Position numbers and translations under genes: made by a program. A stretch of 64,000 nt of DNA from Gemmatimonadota bacterium (GTDB lineage Bacteria > Gemmatimonadota > Gemmatimonadetes > Longimicrobiales > Gaopeijiaceae): NCBI GenBank assembly GCA_041390125.1, contig JAWKQN010000013.1:1-64000 (forward strand). The letters run 5' to 3'. A model generated the notes under the pieces. It did not search any database and was not told where the DNA came from. It saw only the letters and a program-made list of their open reading frames with translations. Position 1 is the stretch's first letter; every line of letters begins with the position of its first letter. Shown piece by piece: positions 25,389-34,381 of the stretch.

Positions 25389-28300
25389 CCGGCCGTGATG
25401 GTCACGGTGGCCTGATCGGTGGCGCGCGCGCCGTCGTTGTCGGTCACGGCCAGGATCACCGTGTACGTCCCGGGTGCCGTGTAGCTGTGGGACGGCTGGG
25501 GCCCGGTGCCGGCGGCGCCGTCGCCGAAATTCCAGGCGTAGCTCACGATCGAGCCGTCCGGATCCACGCTTCCGGCCGAGCTGAACGTGACCGGGTTCCC
25601 CACGGTCCCGGTGTACGGCCCGTTGGCCTCGGCGGCGGGCAGCTGGTTGCCGGGGACGAAGGTGTCCTCCTCCACCGCCAGGGTGCCTTCTAGGACGGGC
25701 AGGGCATTCAGGTTGAGCGGCTGTCCCTGCGGGTTCTGCAGGACCACGCCGGCCGTCTGTGTGGTGGTGGAATCACCGTCGAGGCCGATCACCGTGAACC
25801 AGGCGGTGGCGATCAACGCTTCGAGCGTGTCCGGCAGCGGAGCCGTGCTCCGGCCCAGGATCTGGAGCCGGTTGGGCAGGCCCGGTGTCACGTTGAGGAA
25901 GGCGTCGAAGCGCGCGCCCGCCTGTACGCTGTCGAAGCGCACCACGAACGGGTTGAAGAAGATCTCACCCTGCGCCTGGACGATCGGCACACCGGGTCGG
26001 GTCGTGACCTTCAGGGCCACCCGGTCCCCGGGCCGCGCCGAGCCGGGCGGGCCCTCCAGCGGCGCATACGCGGCCGCGGTCGTCGTGGGCGTCGGCGGGA
26101 GCATCCAGGTGTTCTTCCACGCGAACGCGGCCGGGATGTCCACCGTCACCTGGGCGTTCGCCGAAGCCGTGGCCCCGAGGTTGTCGGTCACGGTCAGCTT
26201 CGCCGTGTAGGTGCCGGCCCGCTCGTAGACGTGCTGCGGCGCCGGCCCGGCTCCCGTGCGCCCATCTCCGAAGTCCCAGTCGAAGCGGACGATCGCCCCA
26301 TCCGGGTCGTTGGAACCGGCGGCGCTGAAGGACAGCGTCTGGCCCACCCGGCCCGTGTAGGGGCCGTTGGCGCGCGCGAGCGGCGGCTGGGTGTTGAGGA
26401 TCGTCACGCCGACCGTGGCCGACGCAGTGGCTCCCTTGTCGTCGCGCACGGTCAGGGTGGCCGTGTAGGTGCCGGGAGCGGTGTAGGCATGACCGGGGTT
26501 CACACCCGCCCCGGTGGTCCCGTCCCCGAACTGCCAGTCGTACGAAGCGATGGTGCCATCCGGATCACGGGATCCCGACCCGTCGAAGATCACGAGGTTG
26601 TTCGGCGTGCCGACGTAGGGCCCACCCGGTGCCGCGATCGGCGCCTGGTTGCTGCCGCCGCCACAGGTGGTGCCGGTCACCGCCACCGTGTCTTCGACGA
26701 TCGGCTTCCCGGTCAGCGCGATGGGCTGGAACTTTGCGTTGAACAGCTTCAACCCCGTGGTGGTGGTGCGCGCCGTGGAGGGCGGGCAACCGATCACCGT
26801 GAAGTACAGGTCGGCCAGCGCCGTTTCGACCGTAGGCGCGGCGGGGGTCTTCGTGCTCCCCACCAGCTTGACCTGCCCGGCGCCTTGGGGCGTGGGCGTG
26901 AAGACGGAGCTGAGGAACGTGCGCTTCACCGCCGAGTCGTACTGCAGGACCGCGGCGTCCCATCCGACCACGGACTCGAAGCTGCGCAGCGAATCGCCCG
27001 GTGCCGTCGAGACCGTGAGCTTGACCACGCTTCCGTTCGCCGCGGAGCCGGGTGTCCACACGCTGCGCCACGCCACCGGGGATCCGCCGCCGGAGCCGAT
27101 GGTGACCGACGCGGTATCCACGGAGGTCGCCCCGGTGGTATCCCGGACCGTGAGGATGGCCTCGTACGCGCCGGCCGACGCGTAGGCATGCTTGACGGTG
27201 GCTCCGGACGAATCCGCCGGAGATCCGTCGCCGAACAGCCAGATGTACTTCTCGATCCCGCCCGTGGACCCCGAGCCGTTGAGCGTCACGGTGTCCCCGG
27301 GCGCGGCGGTATACGGACCGCCGGCGTTGGCCTGCAGCCCGGCAGGCGGGGCCTGTCCCAGGGTGAGAGTCGGGATGTCGACGCCCAGGGGAACACTGTC
27401 CCCGCCGAAGTCGGTCGCGACCTCGATGGTGAAGGCGGGCGTCACCGTGCCAAGCTGGTTCGTCTGGAACGTGATGCGCGCGATGCCCTGGGGCCCGCTC
27501 CCCGCGGCGGAAGCGATGGAGAAGCTGAGGAGGGGAATCTCTCCGGCGACCGTCGTGTTGCCGGTGAACTCCGTCAGCACGTCGCTGGTTCCGAGGTTGA
27601 GGTCCTTCGCCGAATCGGCGGTCAAGAGCGCCTGGGGATACCGCAGGATCCCCTGGAAGGCTTGCAGGCTGCCCGTGGGAAGCTCGACCGATAGCTCCAG
27701 CGCGACCCGGTTGCCGGGCAGGATGGCGGTGACTGGCGTGCCGCTCACGGCGTCCTTCCACACCCCCGCGAGAGCCGGTCCCCCCGACCCGGGTGTGCGG
27801 ATGTTCACGGTGGCCGAATCGACCGCCGTCAGGCCTCCGTCGTCCGTCACGGCGAGCGTGAGCGTGTAGACGCCGACGGAGTCGTACACATGGTGGACCT
27901 CGGCCCCCGTCGAATCGACCGGCGACCCGTCCCCGAAGTCCCAGAGGTACGTGACGATCGTTCCGTCGTCCGTGGTGCCGGTCCCGCTGATCGCGAGCGT
28001 GTCCCCCGGCGCGCCCGTGTAGGGGCCGCCCGCGTCGGGCACGGGAGGCTGGTTGCCGCCGCCGACCGCAACCTCGAGCGCGGGGATGCTGGGCGAGAAG
28101 TCGATCGCCGCACCGCCGTCCTTGTCCGTGGCCACGGCCACCGTGAAGGAGGGGGTCGTGGTGCCCACCTGACCGGTGGTGAACGTGATCCGCGCCAGGC
28201 CCAGGTCACCCGTCGACAGCTGCGAGCTGATCGACAGGTTGGTGAACGTGACCTGGCCCACGACCCCGGTCGCGTTCCCCGTCAACTCGCTCATCTGATC

Positions 28301-29497
28301 CGTGGAGCCGCTGCTGAAGTCCGCGACCGCAGTGGCCGTCAGGAAGTCCGGGTTGTAGAAGAGCGTGCCCTCGAACGCGCGCAAGCTGTCGGCGCCCATC
28401 CTGGCGGTCAGCTCGAGGAACACGGTCGCGCCGGGTGCCGCGGAGGTGATGGTGGCCCCGGCGGCGTTGGTCCAGCGGCCCACGAGCGGCTTGCCCGATC
28501 CGGATCCCAGCCGGCGACAGTTGACCAGGAAGCTCGCCGTATCCGTTGCCAATGCCGTGACTGAGATGCCCGCCACCGAGCTCGGCGTGGCCGTACACAC
28601 GCCGGTCGGTACGTTCAGGAGGTCGATGTCGTAGTCCCCCGGCATCAGGTTCTTGAAGGACACTTCGCCGCCTGGAGCGCGCAGCGCCGAGACGGTGGAG
28701 GAGTCCTGCACCACCACAGTGTCTCCGGTAGGGATTCCCGTGAGGCGCACGCGGTAGGGGCTGGGCAGCGTATCCCCTTCGGTCACGACCCGAACGAGGA
28801 TCTGCCCGCGGGTCGGGTCCTGGCAATCGACGTGGAACGTGATCTTGCTCAGCGTCTCGGTACCGACGTCCGTGACCGTGACCGACTGCGTAGGACCGCC
28901 GCGGACATCGCACCCGGTGGCGACGTCCTCGATCGACACCGTGTAGCTCCCCGCCGGCAGCGGGCTGAAGCGCCGGGTCGCGTTGACCGCGAAGACCTCG
29001 GACCGGTCGGCGGCTCCCTGCACACGGATGACGTAGCCGTTCGCGTCGCCCCCGGCCGGCGCCAGGGTCTCCGTGGTCACTTCGATCCCGGGCGCGGGCG
29101 CGGTCTGCGCACCCGCCACTGCCGACGGCGCCGACACGCGTCCTAGCTGCAACTCCGTGCGGATCCGGTAGCCGTAGAAGGTCTCCGGGTCCAGATCGGT
29201 GTCGAGGTAATCGGAGGGCTTGGTTTGGCTGGTGCGACTGACGGCTACGTCGGCGACCTTGATGAATTCGCCCTGCAGGTTGGCCCGACGCTCGATCTGA
29301 TACGCAACCACGTCGCCACGGCTCAATGGCTCCCAGCGGACCCGCATGGCCGTGGGGCCGACCGGCTCGGCGCTCACGCCTGTCGGGGGCTCGGCCCCTT
29401 CCTCCTCCAGGGGGCTGGCCTGGTCGCAGGCCACTCCTCCCCAACCGAGAATGGCGCCGAACGCGAGCACACGAGCGAGCCGGGCTTCAATACGCAT
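24671..29497 (-). CDS. Giant lipoprotein: FN3, two Cys-rich beta domains, 5 cohesin-like and 6 PKD domains
   Basis: A 1608-residue lipoprotein; start ATG 29497 gives a signal ending GGVAC, then DQAS. Order, rough residues: fibronectin III 38-130; two carboxypeptidase-regulatory-like domains with Cys 135-330; then alternating modules: cohesin 335-475, PKD 480-570, cohesin 570-710, PKD 710-800, cohesin 800-940, PKD-PKD 942-1118, cohesin 1118-1280, PKD-PKD 1280-1460, cohesin 1460-1608. PKD motifs include WDFGDGSPV, WLFGDGSPA, WQFGDGTTG, WDFGDGRTG, WNFGDGAAG and WNFGDGGSG. The start overlaps the TonB-receptor stop by 11 bp (a GTG at 29524 would overlap by 38), so the pair is co-expressed like SusC/SusD. 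No catalytic site seen. Confidence 0.85.
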   Translation of the reverse strand: MRIEARLARVLAFGAILGWGGVACDQASPLEEEGAEPPTGVSAEPVGPTAMRVRWEPLSRGDVVAYQIERRANLQGEFIKVADVAVSRTSQTKPSDYLDTDLDPETFYGYRIRTELQLGRVSAPSAVAGAQTAPAPGIEVTTETLAPAGGDANGYVIRVQGAADRSEVFAVNATRRFSPLPAGSYTVSIEDVATGCDVRGGPTQSVTVTDVGTETLSKITFHVDCQDPTRGQILVRVVTEGDTLPSPYRVRLTGIPTGDTVVVQDSSTVSALRAPGGEVSFKNLMPGDYDIDLLNVPTGVCTATPSSVAGISVTALATDTASFLVNCRRLGSGSGKPLVGRWTNAAGATITSAAPGATVFLELTARMGADSLRAFEGTLFYNPDFLTATAVADFSSGSTDQMSELTGNATGVVGQVTFTNLSISSQLSTGDLGLARITFTTGQVGTTTPSFTVAVATDKDGGAAIDFSPSIPALEVAVGGGNQPPVPDAGGPYTGAPGDTLAISGTGTTDDGTIVTYLWDFGDGSPVDSTGAEVHHVYDSVGVYTLTLAVTDDGGLTAVDSATVNIRTPGSGGPALAGVWKDAVSGTPVTAILPGNRVALELSVELPTGSLQAFQGILRYPQALLTADSAKDLNLGTSDVLTEFTGNTTVAGEIPLLSFSIASAAGSGPQGIARITFQTNQLGTVTPAFTIEVATDFGGDSVPLGVDIPTLTLGQAPPAGLQANAGGPYTAAPGDTVTLNGSGSTGGIEKYIWLFGDGSPADSSGATVKHAYASAGAYEAILTVRDTTGATSVDTASVTIGSGGGSPVAWRSVWTPGSAANGSVVKLTVSTAPGDSLRSFESVVGWDAAVLQYDSAVKRTFLSSVFTPTPQGAGQVKLVGSTKTPAAPTVETALADLYFTVIGCPPSTARTTTTGLKLFNAKFQPIALTGKPIVEDTVAVTGTTCGGGSNQAPIAAPGGPYVGTPNNLVIFDGSGSRDPDGTIASYDWQFGDGTTGAGVNPGHAYTAPGTYTATLTVRDDKGATASATVGVTILNTQPPLARANGPYTGRVGQTLSFSAAGSNDPDGAIVRFDWDFGDGRTGAGPAPQHVYERAGTYTAKLTVTDNLGATASANAQVTVDIPAAFAWKNTWMLPPTPTTTAAAYAPLEGPPGSARPGDRVALKVTTRPGVPIVQAQGEIFFNPFVVRFDSVQAGARFDAFLNVTPGLPNRLQILGRSTAPLPDTLEALIATAWFTVIGLDGDSTTTQTAGVVLQNPQGQPLNLNALPVLEGTLAVEEDTFVPGNQLPAAEANGPYTGTVGNPVTFSSAGSVDPDGSIVSYAWNFGDGAAGTGPQPSHSYTAPGTYTVILAVTDNDGARATDQATVTITAGGGGNQAPTASFTNTCTALACTFDGSASSDPDGTIASWAWNFGDGGSGTGANASHTYAGAGTYTVTLTVTDNGGATAASTKSVTVAPAGPSGNLVGVWTNTSGAVITSASVGQTVKLQICSTDSSVQAFQGVLHFGATVSQGPHGDLNSVTAGKGACVGTADVMDQYTGAQNSPAPGDNSFLSFSIAAAAGAGAQGLGAFDLTLNAAGSYTPTLTVDVYTAFGGANITPVVSIPTLTVN

Positions 29498-32270
29498 ACG
29501 AGACACCCAGGGAGAATGAGACACCGAGCGGCGCGTACCCGACCGTGACGGGCCCCAACTGGGCCGTGTCCTGGTACTCGCGCACCACCGCGTTCGTGAG
29601 GTTCTTGGCCGAGAGCGAGATCTTCACGCTCTCGCCGAAACGCTGCGAGACCTTGGCATCCAGGGTCGAGCGGCCCTGCTCGATGACGTCGGGCACGCGG
29701 ATCCCCGTGTTTCCCGCGGCCACGCCGTAGCGGCGCACGCGGTCATCGAAGTAGTTGTAGAGGAGCGAGGCGTTGGTGCCGGTGTCCGCGTTGTCGTACC
29801 CGAGGGACGCGTTGACCAGGAACCGCGACTGATCCTGCAGCGGCAGGCTCGCAAAGGGGATCAGGACTCCGTCACCCTTCACGTCTCCATCCACGAACGT
29901 GAAGTTCACCGTGGCGGTGAACGGCTCCAGGGACTCGGCCAGGATACCGAGGTTCTTCCTCACCTCGAGCTCGACGCCCAGGTTCGTGGCCGATTCCGCA
30001 TTCAGCGGACGGCCCACGCAGGTGAAGCTCTCGTTGATCACGAGCTGGATGATCGGGTCGCTGAACCACTTACCGAACCCGCTCACGGACACGAGTTCGC
30101 CCGGCGACGGATACCACTCCCAGCGGAGATCGGCGTTGTTGATCACGGCCCGGCCGAGACTGGGATCGCCCGTGATCACGCACTCCCCCACCACGGGCGA
30201 GTACTGGGAATCCGACACCTCGCGCGGATCGGGGCGTGATACGGTCCGGTAGCCAGCGGCTCGCAGATTCATCCGGTCCGTCAGCTCGAACGTCAGGTTG
30301 GTCGACCACAGGAGGTCGGCCTGGTCGCGAACGGTCGGCTCGAAGGCGGGCGATTCCCTGCCCCCCGCGAAGACGTTCAGCTTCCAGATCTCGGTCCGCA
30401 GTCCGCCGACGATGCGCAGGCGTTCGAAAGGCCGGAGGTCGAGCATCAGATACGCCGCGTATAGATCGTCGTCGGCGTCGTAGGGGAGTCCCTGATCGTT
30501 GATGTTGCCGAGCACTACGTTCCGACCCGCATTCTCCGGCGCCAGCAGGGCCTCGGGTGGGAGCTTCAATGCGTTGAGGCCGTCCTGGGGCACGAGAGCC
30601 GGCCGCAGGTCGTACTTCTCCGCGTCGAACTCGCGGCTCTTGAGGCGACCCAGGCCGCCGAACTTGATCAGCGCATCGGACTCCCGTCGCAGCGACACCG
30701 GGATCGACCAGTCCAGCTGGGCGCTGTATGCCCGATCGTCCAGGAACCGGAACCAGAACGCGTTCGCAACCGAGCGTTGGATCGCATACTCGGTGCCTTC
30801 GCGGACGTAGTTGAGCGACCGGTTCTCGGGCTCATCCCGATCCGCGCGGGAGTAGGACAGCTTCCAGTCGATGGACGAGTCCCCGAGCCAGCTCAGGAAG
30901 TGCTGCCCACCCAGCTGGCTCTGTGCGAACGTGCGCTCTACGTAGCGCACCTGGTAGCGGCGCACCTCGGGGTCGAGCTGGGCCTGGAACTCCGGGTCGA
31001 AGGCCTCGGCAAAGGTGCTGAACTCCTCCGCCTCGCGGGTGACGAGGTTCTTGAGCGTGAAGGTGTTGGTGGCCCCCAGTCGCAGCGCCAGGTTGCCCAC
31101 GGCCCCCCAATTCACCGTCGTCGTGGCGGGCCGGCTCACGTTCCCCGTGGCGGCCGTCCCTTGGTCGGGATCGATCACGAACAGGAACAGGTCGTCGGGG
31201 GTGTAGGACGTGGAGTAGCCGTAGTCCAGCGAGAAGACGTAACCCAGCGCCCGCTCGAACTCGCCGAGCTGATTCCCATAGTTGACACCGAAGCCCATGT
31301 TGGGGAGGACTCGGGTGTTGCTCGGGATCCACCGGTTCCGGATGCCTTCCAGGAACAGTTCACCGTCGGTGACGTCCGGACGCTGACGTCCGACCCCGTC
31401 CAGGCCCAGGAAGTCCGTGCCGCTCCGTCCCAACACGGGAAGGGTCTTGAAGGTGGCTAGACTGTTGTACCCGAACGACGTCTCCAGCTCGAGGACCCTT
31501 TCCTCGGGGAACTCCTTGGTCTTGATCTCCACCGCACCGCCCGCGAAGTCCCCCGGCTTGTCCGGTGTGGCGGTCTTGGAGGTCACCACGGACTCGAGCA
31601 GGGAGGCCGCGAAAAGATCCATCGGCACGATCTTCTTCGCAGGCTCCGGGCTCGCCAACTCCGCACCGTTGAGCAGCGTGGTCGAGTAGCGCTCGCCGAG
31701 ACCGCGAACCACGACGAACTTGTCATCCACGACGGACACGCCCGTGACGCGCGCCACGGCGTCGCCGGCGTCCGAGTCAGGTGAACGGCTGATCTGCTCC
31801 GCGCTCACTCCGTCACTGACCGCCGGCGCAGCCTGCTGCATGGCCAGCAGCGATGCCTCCGAGGACCTGCGGGTTGTGCGCTCCACTTCGACGGTGAGGC
31901 CCTCCACCGCGATGGCTTGAGTGGTCATGGCGAAGTTGGTGATCGCCGTCCCCCCCGCTTCCACAACCACTCCCTCACGCCGCGCCGTGGCGTACCCGAG
32001 CAACTCGATCTCCACCGTGTAGGAGCCCGCCGGGATCTCCGGGGTCCGGAACCGCCCGTTCACGTCCGTGAGCGTTCCCGTGCCCGCCTCCACCACGCGC
32101 ACGGTCGCGGTGGGCAGCGGACGTCCGGAGTCCTGGTCGACGACCTGGCCAGCGATGCGGCCACTCTGCTGTGCAGTGAGGGCGCCACCCCAGGCGGCGG
32201 TGACAGTCAGGAGCAGAAGGATCGTGCGGAGCAGCCCACCGGCGATCATGTGCGGGCACGCGTCGTTCAT
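29487..32270 (-). CDS. TonB-dependent outer-membrane receptor with carboxypeptidase-like N-domain
   Basis: A 927-residue outer-membrane receptor. ATG 32270 has AAGGAG just upstream and a signal peptide ending GALTAQQ. A carboxypeptidase-regulatory-like domain (residues 38-120: GQVVDQDSGRPLPTATVRVV) precedes a TonB-box-like stretch (VEGLTVEVE), the plug (VVVRGLGERYSTTLLNGAEL; PDKPGDFAGGAVEIKTK) and a 22-strand-type barrel ending in aromatic Tyr (SLGVSYAY). This is the layout of CarboxypepD-reg TonB receptors for peptides, glycans or siderophores. Its ligand is unknown. It is first in the minus-strand lipoprotein operon and probably delivers what the giant lipoprotein binds. Confidence 0.88.
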   Translation of the reverse strand: MNDACPHMIAGGLLRTILLLLTVTAAWGGALTAQQSGRIAGQVVDQDSGRPLPTATVRVVEAGTGTLTDVNGRFRTPEIPAGSYTVEIELLGYATARREGVVVEAGGTAITNFAMTTQAIAVEGLTVEVERTTRRSSEASLLAMQQAAPAVSDGVSAEQISRSPDSDAGDAVARVTGVSVVDDKFVVVRGLGERYSTTLLNGAELASPEPAKKIVPMDLFAASLLESVVTSKTATPDKPGDFAGGAVEIKTKEFPEERVLELETSFGYNSLATFKTLPVLGRSGTDFLGLDGVGRQRPDVTDGELFLEGIRNRWIPSNTRVLPNMGFGVNYGNQLGEFERALGYVFSLDYGYSTSYTPDDLFLFVIDPDQGTAATGNVSRPATTTVNWGAVGNLALRLGATNTFTLKNLVTREAEEFSTFAEAFDPEFQAQLDPEVRRYQVRYVERTFAQSQLGGQHFLSWLGDSSIDWKLSYSRADRDEPENRSLNYVREGTEYAIQRSVANAFWFRFLDDRAYSAQLDWSIPVSLRRESDALIKFGGLGRLKSREFDAEKYDLRPALVPQDGLNALKLPPEALLAPENAGRNVVLGNINDQGLPYDADDDLYAAYLMLDLRPFERLRIVGGLRTEIWKLNVFAGGRESPAFEPTVRDQADLLWSTNLTFELTDRMNLRAAGYRTVSRPDPREVSDSQYSPVVGECVITGDPSLGRAVINNADLRWEWYPSPGELVSVSGFGKWFSDPIIQLVINESFTCVGRPLNAESATNLGVELEVRKNLGILAESLEPFTATVNFTFVDGDVKGDGVLIPFASLPLQDQSRFLVNASLGYDNADTGTNASLLYNYFDDRVRRYGVAAGNTGIRVPDVIEQGRSTLDAKVSQRFGESVKISLSAKNLTNAVVREYQDTAQLGPVTVGYAPLGVSFSLGVSYAY

Positions 32271-32473
32271 AGGACTCCTTCGGACGAAGACCGGGCTGAC
32301 GGCCGGTCGCAGCCGGTGACCCGGTGCGGGGGCATGAACCTCCCGTGCGGTCCCGACCGGAACAAGGCAGGGTGCAGTAACGTCTGCGTAAACGTTCAGG
32401 GACTGCGATTGCCGAGTCGCGGATGCACCACGAGAGTTGCGTGCTCGCCCGTGTTCCTCTTCCCGCTTCGAGC

Positions 32474-33145
32474 ATGCGAAGACTGTTTCCGCTCGCTCTC
32501 GCGTCCCTGATCGCAACGTCTGCGTGCTCCGCCGCGGGCGGGCCGCGCCCGGATCCCGAGCGGCTACGCGGCGTGCTGGCCCGGTTGCACGAGGACGTGC
32601 GCACAAACCGCGATCGTGCCCGCGCGGCAGCGGATACGGTTTCCGCGCAACAGGCGGTGGCCGCGCACCTGATCGACTGGTTCGAAGAAGAGACGCTCGC
32701 CAGCAGCACCCGCATGCTCGAGGAGCTGGTGTTCCTCGGCCGGGGGTCTTCCTATCCACCGTACCGGATCGGCTACGACGCGCTCGTCCTCTCCGGTGAC
32801 GTCGGGCAGATCCCCGACGGCGAGCTGCGCGGCCGCCTGGCCGGCTTCTACGCAGAGGCGAGTCGGCTGGCCGAGGCAGGCCCCCAGACCACGCATCACC
32901 TGGTGGAGCGCCTGGACGCCGTCGCGCCCACCGGCTTCTGGTACCAGATCTTTCGTCTGGAACCGCACCGCACGGTGCCGTCCGACTTCCGCAAGTCGTT
33001 GCAGGTCCTGGACGAAGCCGGTCTCGAGCGCAGTCTGCGCGTGGCCATCCGCGATCTGGAGCGGTACCGCGCTGCGCTTCTCGCTCATGCCGCGCAGGCG
33101 GACACGCTGGTGACGCTCCTGGAGGCGGCGCGGCCGACGCAGTGA
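32474..33145 (+). CDS. Small helical lipoprotein, unknown function
   Basis: A 223-residue predicted lipoprotein (signal ending IATSAC, then SAAGG). The body is helical and charged (LRGVLARLHEDVRTNRDRARAAADTV; HLIDWFEEETLASSTRMLEELVFLG). No family recognised. ATG 32474 is used because it starts the signal peptide; an ATG at 32423 would add 17 residues without one. It is divergent from the TonB receptor and overlaps the next gene by 4 bp (GTGA region), so the two form a small operon. Confidence 0.62.
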   Translation: MRRLFPLALASLIATSACSAAGGPRPDPERLRGVLARLHEDVRTNRDRARAAADTVSAQQAVAAHLIDWFEEETLASSTRMLEELVFLGRGSSYPPYRIGYDALVLSGDVGQIPDGELRGRLAGFYAEASRLAEAGPQTTHHLVERLDAVAPTGFWYQIFRLEPHRTVPSDFRKSLQVLDEAGLERSLRVAIRDLERYRAALLAHAAQADTLVTLLEAARPTQ

Positions 33146-34323
33146 TGCGACTGTGCGCGTGCCTCGTTACCCTGGTTCTCGCCGCTCTGACAGGGTGCTC
33201 GGCTTCCAGCGGCGGAGGCGGGCCCGGAGCCGGCGAGTTGGCGGATACGGCGTCCCTCTCCTCCACCGAGCACTACGACACCGATCTGGGATCTCCGAGC
33301 GCCCTCCACGTAGACGGGCGCGGGATCGTCTGGGTCGGCACCCACGATGGCCGCGTGCTGCGCCTGGAGTCTTCCGAAGCACCAGCGGTCGTGGCGTGGC
33401 AGGGCGATACACCTGCATCCCGTATCGTAGGCCTCGCCACGCAGGGGGAGCAGCTCTTCGTGCGCGACACCGCAGCGGTGGTGGCGCTGGATCCGTCGGG
33501 TCGCGCGCTCTGGCGGGCGGCCGTGCCGGCCGCGCCCTCCGTCTATGGTCGCGACGCGCTCGTGGCCACACCGGGCGGCGCGCTCGTGGCCACGGTGCAG
33601 CTCGACCACCCGCCGTTCTCACGCGCCGCCGTACGGATCGACAACGGTGACGTCGTTGATACCATCGCCGTGGAAACGTCCGGCGTCGCGTGCATGGAGC
33701 CCCGACCCTCCCGCTTCGGCTCGGGTCGCTTCGTCGACCTGCGCGTGCGCTACGTGCCGATGGTGCACCTCTCCGTGGGCGACGACGGCAGCGTGCTTAC
33801 GGGATGTACGGCGTCGTACTCCATCCACCGTCGGCTGCCCTCCGGGCCGGATGTGGAAATCGAGCGGCGCTTCCGACCCGTCGCCACGGCCCCGGACGAG
33901 CGCGACTCGTTCGTGAAGACGTGGACGGCGCAGATGAACAACTCGGGACGCGCCGACCTGCCGTGGGTGTGGGAGGGAGCGGAGCTGCCCCTCCTGAAGC
34001 CTGCCTTCCAGCGCCTGCTCGGGGATGCCACGGGCCGCACGTGGGTGTGGCCGTCGCAGCCGAGCGTCCCGCTGGAGAGCCCACCCACATGGCACCTGGC
34101 GGGGCTACCCGCCATCCTCTGGACGGAGCCGCGGACGGGCGCGTTCGACGTATGGGACGAGGACGGCGTGCTTCTCGGACACGTGCGGCTGCCGTCCAAC
34201 GTCCCGTTCTCGCCCTTCGGAGAGTTGCCCGAGCCGTTCCTGCGTGGCGACACCGTCTGGGCGTTCACGGCGGACTCCACCGGGTGGACCGGCGTCGGAC
34301 GCTTCGAGATCCGCTGGCCCTGA
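33142..34323 (+). CDS. Beta-propeller-like lipoprotein (NHL/6-bladed type)
   Basis: A 393-residue predicted lipoprotein (signal ending AALTGC, then SASS). Repeated strands with the pattern GxVWVGTHDGRVLRLE, LFVRDTAAVVALDPSG, ALVATPGGALVATVQLD, TWVWPSQPSVPLES and FDVWDEDGVLLGHVRLP suggest a six-bladed propeller of the NHL kind common in lipoprotein families of Gemmatimonadota-like genomes. Start GTG 33142 overlaps the previous stop (an ATG follows at 33145). No catalytic residues recognised. May bind a ligand or protein at the cell surface. Confidence 0.68.
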   Translation: MMRLCACLVTLVLAALTGCSASSGGGGPGAGELADTASLSSTEHYDTDLGSPSALHVDGRGIVWVGTHDGRVLRLESSEAPAVVAWQGDTPASRIVGLATQGEQLFVRDTAAVVALDPSGRALWRAAVPAAPSVYGRDALVATPGGALVATVQLDHPPFSRAAVRIDNGDVVDTIAVETSGVACMEPRPSRFGSGRFVDLRVRYVPMVHLSVGDDGSVLTGCTASYSIHRRLPSGPDVEIERRFRPVATAPDERDSFVKTWTAQMNNSGRADLPWVWEGAELPLLKPAFQRLLGDATGRTWVWPSQPSVPLESPPTWHLAGLPAILWTEPRTGAFDVWDEDGVLLGHVRLPSNVPFSPFGELPEPFLRGDTVWAFTADSTGWTGVGRFEIRWP

Positions 34324-34326
34324 GAC

Positions 34327-34371
34327 GGTGTGACCGGCCACGGCCCACGCGCACACGAGGCCGGCCACACC
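34327..34371. terminator. Bidirectional terminator candidate between convergent genes
   Basis: A 13-bp inverted repeat with one mismatch (34327-34339 and 34359-34371) encloses 19 bases. It fills most of the 58-bp space between the propeller gene (34323) and the beta-helix gene (34382). No T-tract. Confidence 0.5.
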
Positions 34372-34381
34372 CTCGCCGACG

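Noticed and set aside
32271..32473. Operator between TonB receptor and helical lipoprotein (AACGT...ACGTT repeat near 32390)
   Set aside because: Only 5-bp arms with an 8-base gap and no convincing -35/-10; could be chance.
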